A DNA stretch of 64,000 bases from Nymphaea colorata (lineage: Eukaryota; Streptophyta; Magnoliopsida; Nymphaeales; Nymphaeaceae). Below the pieces are notes generated by a model. It had not been told where the DNA came from and made no database searches. It worked only from the letters and a program-made list of their open reading frames with translations. The position numbers and the translations under genes are program-made. This document shows, piece by piece, positions 24,583 to 34,300 of the stretch (position 1 is its first letter; each line of letters begins with the position of its first letter). The DNA is taken from contig NC_045141.1 in assembly GCF_008831285.2 (NCBI RefSeq), forward strand, positions 15,734,106 through 15,798,105, written 5' to 3'.

Positions 24583-24975
24583 TAGGGATGTCAAGACTCT
24601 TAACTTTAACCGCTTTTGCAGATATTGGGATTTGAATTCGGGTCCAAATACTACTAAAAAAGTTTGTATCCAAATCCAAAATCTGATTTCACAATTCGAA
24701 TCCGATCTGAATCTGATTTTTACATTCATATCCGAATCCAGCCAATTTTCAAAATGTAAGAGCATTGGATATAAATTATTTATTTAAAAATAAACTCGAT
24801 CCGAATCCAAATCCAAATCCTTTCAGATATTTATATACATATGAAACCGATCCGATGTTATTTCTTAAATCTGAATCACATCCAACTTCTTAATTGGACA
24901 TTAATTTTTTTTTTTCCATATCTTCGAAACAATTTGATCAGAAATCCAATTCAAATGGATATATTGACATCCCTA
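24583..24975. mobile_element. Family B TIR element, copy 2
   Basis: The ends are TAGGGATGTCAA and TTGACATCCCTA, a 12 bp perfect inverted repeat enclosing about 370 bp of ATCCGAATCC-rich, non-coding sequence. I see no clear target-site duplication. TIR length and composition suggest a non-autonomous class II element, possibly hAT-like. Confidence 0.7.
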
Positions 24976-27522
24976 AATTCATGACACCGACCTACTAAGT
25001 CACAGAACGATAATGAAAATGAAGGAGTGAGTCCCAAGTAACTAGATTTTAACACAATGGTGTGCCCAGCTTACCCTCTCCGCCATAAGAGGGCACCTAT
25101 GTGTTTGCTTCTTTCATTTTCAAGAAGAAACATTAGTAATTTGGAGAGTTTTCTCTTTAAGCCTTTCTTTTTAACAATATGGGAGCATACTTTCATGCGT
25201 ATTTCAACGATTTTGAGTATCCTATAGAACGCTGATTTCTTATAGCCAATTAGGAATAGAGTTTTCCAAGTTTTACCTGCCATAATGCCATAAATTTGAA
25301 TCAAATCGTCGTTTCTTCATGGTAGTGATCAAGAAGCTGTTTACAAAAAGAAATCAGAAATGTGAGGCTTCATTTGAAAATATAATAGCAGGTAAGCCTC
25401 TATGGAAATTTTGCTTTCTTTTCTTTATTTCTTTAACTAAACATTAGTAATTTGGAGAGCTTTTTATAAAATAACACAGAAGAATAACACAATCCAATAC
25501 AGCTCTATTACCTTGGATAATGGTAAATAGAGCAAGAGGATTTGGTTTCAATAGTTGCAAGAGGATTTGGTTTCAATAGTTACTCCATATCGACAGCGTT
25601 CTGAATCATCTCTTTGATTTAGGAAACTATTTTGAGTTATGATAGCGCTGCTTGTTTCCATTATCTTCATATTCTCTGATATTATCCTCATAATTTTCTT
25701 GAAATGTTGGTTCTTTTTTGCTCTGTTTGAATTCCGATCCTTATGACTTACATTAGCATAACGAAAATCAAGTAAATTTTTTGCTTGCCCTTCATAGACA
25801 TGAAAACAGATGCCTCATGAAATCTCTCAAGGGCTTGTTATTTGACAGCAGTCGGTGAGAAAAAAAAAATAAAAACTGAGCTAGAAAAAGTTCTCCTCTC
25901 TGGTACTGAAACAAAGAAGAAGTTATATGGATATCGAGATAAAATTGGGAAAGCTGGGAAATTCAATGGGTCTAGTCTTCTCGACGAGTAGCCCAACTTT
26001 GGATTTACACAGTCCAAATTTGTGAAGAAAACAAGATTTAATGTTTTAGTTGGATTGTTTTTGCATGCAGTTACTCATTATCAGAGTTTCAAACAATCCG
26101 GCAAGGATTCAAGCCGCTTGCATGCAAATGCTGGATCTTTCAGATTCAGATCTGGTTTTAGGAGTCCTCCTTCTGTAATGTCCAATCTTGATTGACTAAT
26201 GGAGCTTGAAGTTTAGTAAAGTACGTATTTTGCCCTTTGGTGCATGTAAAAATCTCATTTTCTTCTTACATATTCTAAGTTGAAAGATCTCAAAACTTGG
26301 GTAATTGGAGACCCAATTTGAGAATAGAGAACCACTCTGAATGTGACGGGCCTGGCTGTACCATCATCGACCTGCTGCAATCTATGGTCACTTGTTGAAT
26401 TAGAACTTCAAAATTTCCAAGAGTTACTTGCTTGGCAATCAGTCATAGAACCTCTCCCTCCCGCCCGCCCCGACCTTAGCTACGTGGTTTTTAACATGTA
26501 GCATGAATTTATATTAATTTATATCATGCTGGTCGGACCCTAGTCACAAAAAATGTGTTTTTTTCGGAAAAACATGAAAAAAACGCTGTAAAGTAAATGG
26601 CTGTTTAAAACTTTAAAAAGCACGTTTTTTTGAAGAAAAACGTTAAAAACGAATTAACGTGTTTTTTTCTCTCTTTTTTCAGTTTGTTTAATGCCAAGCA
26701 GTTTTTTTTTCATTTTTTATTTTTTATTTGTTGCAAATCTACTTATCTTGTAATGTCTGTGTTATTAGTTTCTCACTTACTTATTTTCCTTTCTTTTTAA
26801 ATTTTTTAAAAATTTACCTTATTTTTTTCATATTTTTTCTTTTTTTTAGGCCCACCGTATTATACCTGAGAAAAACCTCGCCATTTAAAACTCTGAGACG
26901 TTATTATTTATAAGTATGGAATAAACTATGTACATGCATAAAAAATGAAGAAATAAGGAAACGTGGGACACTATTTTATAAGCGCTTTTATTCATGTTAA
27001 AGTTCAATAAAGCACTCCACTCAATTGTCATTCTTGCAAATGTGTCCGACCAGCATCTCCAACCCTTGTTACTGCAACGTTCTTTGATCTCAATCGACGG
27101 CACCATGGGCTCTGGTTGGAAGAAGGTATTCGCATGGAGGTAACAACAGAGGTGATAATTATGTCTATATGTTTTGACTTTTAAACTTATGAATTGTGAT
27201 GTAATCGAATACTTTTCGGCTGTATGTTATTTTGATTTTTGAATGTCTGATTTCTTATTTTGGAATGTGTTATTCATATTCATATTTCATAGTTCATACT
27301 TCATATACATGAATGATGAATGTTCCTTTAAATACATTTTTCTTGATTTTTTCTGATTTTTGCTTGTTTTGTAAGATTTTTTTAGAATTTTTCTGATTTT
27401 TTTCTATTTTTTATAATTTTTAATATTTTTTATAAATTAAAAAATTAATTTTACGATACGTTACGATACGGCATATGGGTTTGCCCGACCAATACATGAT
27501 GCGATACCCTAGTAATAACATT
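24976..27522. other. AT-rich gene-poor interval
   Basis: No gene was recognised. There is a 25 bp tandem duplication at 25532-25581. The part from about 26530 to 27520 is T-rich with repeated GTTTTTT and ATACGTTACGATACG words, suggesting an old transposon remnant whose ends I cannot define. Confidence 0.5.
25532..25581. repeat. Perfect tandem duplication, 25 bp unit
   Basis: The unit GCAAGAGGATTTGGTTTCAA plus TAGTT occurs twice in direct succession without a mismatch. Confidence 0.95.
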
Positions 27523-28406
27523 GTCCTAAACAATAGAATATGGAATGAGTGTCGAAATGGTCCACTTGTATAATGTAGCATGGTGGCTTTCAGGTATTAG
27601 TATTTACTGCAGGACCAGTCTTTTAAGTACTTCCTCTACATGACCTTAACGACTCCACAATCCAAGATGCAACACTCTTCATTATATGACTCAGCACTGG
27701 GTCAGGTACACTGGGTCACTCAGATAAGGTTGTGCAACTCTCTTATTGTTCAAGTGCTGCCATATGTGATATTATACAATCTCATATGTGATGTAATAGA
27801 CGAAAAATGATATGCAAGCATCAAAGAGTGTCAGTTGGTGTGGCTGGATGACTGGGATTCTAGATGACATTTAAGTCGTCTTCAACAATAGACTTAACTC
27901 ATTCTAATAAGCTGATGATTTAGTGGCCATGATTATTGCCAAAATCTGGTTATGAAGTTTGATTTGGGTGTTTTGAAATTTGAAGTTTGCATAATGTGGA
28001 CAGAACCATGGACACTAAAACTTTTCCTTTTATTCATTGTTTTCAACCTTAAAAGTTAAAATAGTTGAACCGATAAACACCAACATCTTGTATATTAGAA
28101 GCCAAAAACCAACCATGTCATGTTAGCTCACTGGGACAGTAGACCACCTGTGAATTATCTTTGAAGTTTCTAGTTTCTACCCAGGCCTACTAAGATGCAA
28201 GATGAAATTTCGCTTCTGTATATATGGCCAAACTGTTTGCAGGTTGTATGATACTTAAAAGCCTGCTTGAAAAAGTCCCAGTTTCCAACCCACTTCTGAT
28301 TCTATACCATTAATTGAAGGGAAGGATGACTTCGGCTCTTAGTTAGAAGCACTTCCCTAGGTATTCAAGGGCCTCCCAATGATATTTTGAAGCCCCATAA
28401 AGCTAC
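27523..28406. repeat. Inverted duplication, arm 1 (downstream of CAF1)
   Basis: The reverse complement of this 884 bp matches 33038-34089 from GTAGCTTTATGGGG at one end to GTTTAGGAC at the other, at about 90% identity by eye, with a few small indels. The partner arm has about 200 extra bases near 33717-33917. The ends show neither terminal inverted repeats nor target-site duplications. It lies 350 bp beyond the CAF1 stop codon, in the direction of CAF1 transcription. Confidence 0.92.
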
Positions 28407-28755
28407 AATATAAGACCACCGTTTCATGAGCATAAGCTTGTATATTAGGCAAAATCTTGGCAATAAACATCCTGATATACAGTTCCGTCCTTCCAATACA
28501 TCAGAGAGAGACAGAGATGTACATTGTACACAAAAGAATTGAACGTAAACTGATGTTAATGCCAACAACAAACAGGAGGACATGTGACTTAACTTCCTAA
28601 CAGGAACACTCGATCCCCAGAGTGGAGTGAAAGACAGACACGTCAATACTCTACAGTGGAACAACACAACGTGGGGAGCAGCAACAGAGGATGGTTAGCT
28701 TCATGAACAGTAGCTACATGCACCTCTCCCCTGCTGCTCATTCTGCTGCGCTGAA

Positions 28756-29673
28756 TTAATACGCTGAGACTGGGTTACCCACCTTAGCCTCTATGTCAAA
28801 AATCGACCCATAAGAATCCCTCATCACCGCGTTGAAACCTGAGTAATCAACTGCTCGCAGCTCACAGGAGCTATGCTTCAGAGCTTGAACCACAGGAATC
28901 GTTCGCAGCCGAAAAAAGGACATGCCAGTAACTAGGCTGTCCCATCCAGCTTGGTGGTACCTGTGATTCCCCACTTTTTGTTTGTCATCCACCTCCTGAG
29001 AGCGCTCCAAGTAATCCTTAACTCTAAGAATTTCAGCCATCTTGCAAAGCCCCAGCCTACCTCTCCTAAGTTCATCGTAAGACTTAGCGATGTACTTCAG
29101 ATCGTATATATTGCAAAAGCAGGCCTTCACCTTCTTCATGAATTCGTGTCGAGTAAGGGGCAACGGCTTCCCACCTTCAATCAGCTTTAACATATACCCA
29201 AAATCATAGCTCCCGTGGAAGCAAAGCCAAACAAGACGACGGTTGGCCAGCAATCCTGCGGCCCAAAACTCTCGGCAGAGCCTCATGGATTTGATCCCCT
29301 GACGTCGAGTCGCTTCAAGATCGATGCCGTTCTCTTTCAGAAACTCGACTGCGGAAGACGAGTGGCGATCACAAGATGGGTCGAAATCGGAGAGGTTGAA
29401 CTGCCACACCACAGCACGATTTGGCCTCGAGAACGGAAGCCTACCCCAGGCGTCGAATAAGGCGAGGCCAACTTGAATCACTTTCAAGCCATCTACATTC
29501 GATTTCATGTCGGCGTATAACTCATCCGGAGATGCCTTCCAAGACGAAGACACAAGGAAGCCAGGGAACTCTGTGTCAAAAGCCACAAAGGGAAAATAAT
29601 CTTTCAAGCGTGCAATCGTAGCCATCTCTTTTCTAAGGTTCCAATACCACACTTCCCTCACATCAATCTCCAT
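28756..29673 (-). CDS. CAF1-type poly(A) deadenylase (CCR4-associated factor 1 homologue), intronless
   Basis: A single exon of 305 residues, the usual length for plant CAF1. It starts MEIDVREVWYWNLRKEM, matching the family's IREVW-xx-NL opening. The DEDDh nuclease residues are all present: D33 and E35 in FDTEFPG, D157 in GSYDFGYMLK, H240 and D245 in HQAGWDS. The more usual reading at the last motif is HQAGSDS, so residue 244 is a Trp where Ser is common. CAF1 is the catalytic partner of CCR4 in the CCR4-NOT complex and shortens mRNA poly(A) tails; plant members act in stress and defence responses. Lack of introns is common for plant CAF1 genes. A TATA box lies 113 bp upstream. The gene is divergent from the methyltransferase gene 1.7 kb away. 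The sequence seems rather diverged from the canonical members. Confidence 0.93.
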   Translation of the reverse strand: MEIDVREVWYWNLRKEMATIARLKDYFPFVAFDTEFPGFLVSSSWKASPDELYADMKSNVDGLKVIQVGLALFDAWGRLPFSRPNRAVVWQFNLSDFDPSCDRHSSSAVEFLKENGIDLEATRRQGIKSMRLCREFWAAGLLANRRLVWLCFHGSYDFGYMLKLIEGGKPLPLTRHEFMKKVKACFCNIYDLKYIAKSYDELRRGRLGLCKMAEILRVKDYLERSQEVDDKQKVGNHRYHQAGWDSLVTGMSFFRLRTIPVVQALKHSSCELRAVDYSGFNAVMRDSYGSIFDIEAKVGNPVSAY

Positions 29674-29785
29674 TCTTCTCCTTCCTCTTCTTCTTCTTCT
29701 TCTTCTGTTGTGGGTACCGAAGCAAAGAGAACCTGAAACTTAATGAAGCAATGCTCAGTGACCCCAAACTCGGAAGGAGCCTCCA

Positions 29786-29792
29786 ATTTATA
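29786..29792 (-). promoter_or_regulatory. Candidate TATA box of the CAF1 gene
   Basis: The minus strand reads CTTATAAATT, with TATAAAT 113 bp before the CAF1 ATG. A start about 30 bp downstream would give a leader of roughly 80 nt containing the GAA repeat at about 29685-29704. It would also leave the ATG at 29855 outside the transcript. Confidence 0.6.
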
Positions 29793-31390
29793 AGAATCAA
29801 AGACATGGGCATCGCCATTTTCCCAGTCCTCACGTAACAAAGGTTTCCTTATCAAGAATCAAGAATGGCAAGCCAGACGTGAGCGTGATCGTCAAATTGA
29901 TCATCGTGAGCAACAACCTTTTCATATCTATCTGCGCTGCTCTCTCTCTCTCTCTCTCTCTTAGAAGGTTTCTTAATTTGAACCTTCCTATTTTCCCGCT
30001 CTCTGACAGTCACTCACTCTCTCCTCGTTTTTCCGCGTATTCTAACCGCCTTTTCTTTTTTACAGTCAAATGAAGTCGTGTTCCGTTATTTTCTGACCGT
30101 TTCCTTCAGGTGATTTGAACTCAACTGCCACAATTAGAAGGTTAACCTCGCACAACTGAACATGGTCTCCACTAACAGAGGTTGGCTTTAAAGGCTCATC
30201 ATTTCCATTTTATGGTAGGTTTAATGGTTAGAAGATAAATTCGATGTGTTTGACGCGGTCTTCTACCTGGGCATCAAAGATTTTTTAGTTAAATTTCTTA
30301 ATGCTCAAGGGGCCTCCGCTTTTACATAGTTTATCTCTATCTCTAAATCAATAAAAAAGAAAAAACAGTAAACTTATTCTTTTATTAGAGATTTAAAAGA
30401 GAAGGAAATGTTCCGTTAAAGATCATGATCGTTTGTCCATGATCTCGATCATCATGCCTTGGCAACAAGAAACGATCTCTACTGTTGTCCTTTTATCTCT
30501 GAATTTGAATATTGCTTGTAATGAACAACATATCAATCATTATCTAACGGTTGTCAATACGTCCACGTGTCTCCGCCTGAATGGTTTCCCGCATCTTGGC
30601 AAGAGATATTGTACTTCTTGATTTCTTGATACACTAACGTATTATAACACTACGCGGTTTATATCAAGCAAATCAAACCCTGTGAGCACTAGAACCAAGC
30701 ACATATCTCACTATCAAAACCTTTTTGACATTGAGCCAACCTGGCCTGTCAAAGCAGATGGGTTGCTAACTTGGATGACCCGACTTGGATTATATTAGTA
30801 TGTTAAATATGTAACATTAATCAGTATGATCATCATTATTTATACTTTTTTTTTCTTCTTTAGTGAATGGAGAGACACACCCCTTGGTTGAAGCTGAAGC
30901 TTTCATTTAACATCTTGTTTATATAAGGTACAATATCCCTTTTTGATGTTTCAAGTGCTATCCCCATCATTCTTTAACTCACGAATTGGTTAGTGAGTTT
31001 ACTTATTATTATACATTCAAAACAGAACATGTTGCCTACCAGCACTCCTACGTATTATACTTTTCCTTTCAGAGTTTAACAAGTTAAACGTAATCGAGTT
31101 TATTAGCGAAACATGTTTACCTTAGTCGATTTTATTCGGGAAATTTGGAACAGGAGATCAGGTTCGACCCGTTAGTCCAAAATTGCCAGCAACGTTTGAT
31201 ACGGGAAACGAAATAGCTATTTAGTTTAGACCCAAATGCCGCCGCGCATAAATGGCGCGAGTTTCCTGAGCTCTGCTGTGTGTGCCTCGTCTCATCCTCG
31301 TCGGATACGAGAGATAGGTTTGTTTTCCTTTCGTCTAGATTTGGGTAGCCTCTGTTCTGGTTCCTGAGTCGCCTTTGAAAGCAGTAATCC
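29793..31390. other. Divergent intergenic region between CAF1 and the methyltransferase
   Basis: About 1.7 kb separates the two start codons. It has a (TC)n run at about 29940-29960, AT-rich DNA in the middle, and a GC-rich patch with GCCGCGCATAAATGGCGCG near 31237-31255, 140 bp before the methyltransferase ATG. That patch is a candidate core promoter. No gene was recognised. Confidence 0.5.
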
Positions 31391-34300
31391 ATGGAGGAGG
31401 TCGTCACATCGAGGAAGGAAGACGAGCGGAAGAAGAATGGTCTGTCTTTGCCCTCGAGCGTCAAGGCTTACCTCGACCCTGATTATTGGTAAGGGATTTG
31501 TGTCTCATTTTCATCAAGTCAAGGAGTATCCCTGTGCTTTCTGATTGATTTAAAAATACGTCATTTCCTTCTCTTTTCCCTGTCTCAGCGAATTCAAGAA
31601 CGATACTTTTCGCTTGTCCTTTCATCCTCTAAATCGTAGTTTTATTTGTTGGTTCATCGCGATACGTTAGGCTTTTCCTGGGAAAATTGCACTGACTAAT
31701 GGAAATATGGCTGCCTTTATTTGGTGGCTTTTGTGGCGATGGAAACTCTGGGGGTCTCTTGATGTGTAATTGTGAGGAACAGGAATGCTTTCCAGCAGTC
31801 TGGAGTTGTGTTTGAGCGTGGGTTTCTTGGGCCGTGGACACTTGATTATGCATTTTTGAGGAAGGAAGGAGAAGCTCCTTCGATATGTTAGCCAGCGTAG
31901 TGCCTGTAAACCGAAGCAATGCTTAATTGGTAGATCGTCACCAATGTGTACTTTCTGTTTAACTGAAATCGTAAAGTCTCTATTTCTCTCCTACGGGATC
32001 TTATAGCTCTTGTAGATTTCATTTTGTTTCTACACCCAGAATGCCGTGGTACTGCTTACTCTATATATATCCGCTACCAATTCATTTGTAATGGTCTGAA
32101 GCTTCATTCTAGTGGTTCCGTTCGTTTGGCTCTTCTTAGTAAATTTGCTTATTCGTGTACATATTTGTTTAGTAACTTTTGCTTTTTTCTTATTGAATTT
32201 GTTTGTTGCTGCTCATTTTGTTGGGCTCCTCAAGTTCTTTTCTTCACGATTTCTGAGTGGTTCATCCATGGTGTGTCATAACTCATAACGTGATTTTTTC
32301 CTTTTCTTCGGAGACTGCCCAGGAATAAGCGATTTACCGTAGAAGATCACTATGAATGGTTGAAAGATTACTCTCATTTCCAACATATCATGAGCCGGCA
32401 TGTTAAAGCCACCGACTTTGTACGTATAAAGCTTTTCAAGTTTGCTTTTATTCTTCTTGTTTTTTTGTGCATTGAGTCATTTGGAGCAAGAAGGCATTCA
32501 TGACCTTAGTTGACATTGACTTGGAATGATTCTTAATTTAAAACAACATAAATCTGAAGTGAGATATGACCCTGTTTTACTATTAAATAATCCTATCCTC
32601 CTGGGAAAATGTTTGCTGACTTTGTTCCCCTTCCTTCTAACTAAAAGTGGACAGTGATCTCTCTTTTTGCCAACTTGTGCCTCCTCCATCAAAAGAGATA
32701 ATTTTAATCAATTTCCTGTGCAACAAAATAGATGTGGCTTTTTCCCTCATTATGTGCAGTTAAAAGCTTTGTAAAACTGTGTACTTTGTTCTGACATGTT
32801 GCACCTCACATGACTTAGATAAGTCTAAGTCATGTGCGACCGTTGAAGGTTTATATCGTAGTAGAAAATATTGGTGATGTTCTTGAAATATGATGATGAA
32901 GTGAAAATAAAAGTTTATCGATACGAAGAAACACCTAATGTTGAGTATCTGCTGTTCAATTATGATTCTATGGCAAATTTTTAATAGCTTTGAGGGGAAA
33001 AGGTCTGCATTTCTTTTAAGGTAAAGGTTGTAGGCTTGTAGCTTTATGGGGCTTTAAAATATCATTGAAAGGCCCTCTGGATACCTAGGGAAGTGCTTCT
33101 AAGAGCCGAAGTTATCCGTCTCTTCAATCAATGATATAGAATCAGAAGTGGGTTGAGGAACTGAGACTTTTTCTATCCTACCTGTCAGGCTTTTAAGTAT
33201 GATACATCCTGGAAACAGTTTGGCCATATATACAGAAACTAAATTTCATCTTGCATCCTAGTAGGCCTGGGTAGAAACTTCAAAGATAATCCACAGGTTG
33301 GTCTACTGTCCCCGTGAGCTAACATGATATGATTGGTTTTTGGCTTCTAATCCACAAGATATTGGTTCAGCTATTTTAAATTTTAAGGTTGAAAACAATG
33401 AATAAAAGGAAAAGTTTTAGTGTCCATGGTTCTGTCCACATTATGCCAACTTCAAAACACCCAAATCAAACTTCATAACTGGATTTTGGTAATAATCATG
33501 GCAACTAAATCATCAGTTTATTAGAATGAGTTACGTCTATTGTTGAAGACGACTTAAATGTCATCTAGAATCCCAGTCATCCCGCCACACCAACAGACAC
33601 TCTTTGATGCTTGCATATCATTTTTCGTGCACTACTTCACCTACAAGATTGTATAAGATCGCATATGGCAGCACTTGAACAATAAGAGGGTTGCACAACC
33701 TTATCTGAGTGACCCAAGCCCTGTCTCACGCCATGTGACTCAGGTACAAGGACCCTTGGTCTGGTCCATCTTATATAGCACATCGAACATAACAAAATTT
33801 GTTTCATTGGAACTATTGTTCTATAAGACAGTATTAAGACTACCACTATTTAAATTTTTTTTATAAATTACTCACTTAGGCTCTGTACAGAAGTTGTATT
33901 GATGACTTATTTGATGGTACTGAGTCATTTAATGGAGAGTGTTGCATCTTGGATTGTGGAGTTGTTAAGGTAATGTAGAGGAAGTACTTAAAGGCGGTCC
34001 TGCAGTAAATGTTAATACCTGAAAGCGACCATGCTACATTATACAAGTGCACCATTTCGACTCTCATTCCATATTCTATTGTTTAGGACTCATATTGTAA
34101 ACATGTAATGAATCTAGTGACTTCAGGGAACATTGAATGTCAAGGATGACTTTGTGCAAATGAATGATAAAATATTGTATTCTATATGGTAAGTTGTTAA
34201 GTTAACATGCACTTGTCATAACGTAACCTAACCTGCCGGAGGCTGTTTTAACTGGTGAAAATACAGGTTCTTGAGTTAGGCTGTGGGAGTTCTCAATTGT

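Noticed and set aside
29658-29855. Minus-strand upstream ORF overlapping the CAF1 start
   Set aside because: Its ATG lies upstream of the TATA box at 29786-29792, so it is probably not in the mRNA.
27523-34089. A single hairpin RNA formed by the two inverted arms
   Set aside because: The arms are 4.6 kb apart and lie beside divergent transcription units, so no normal transcript would contain both.
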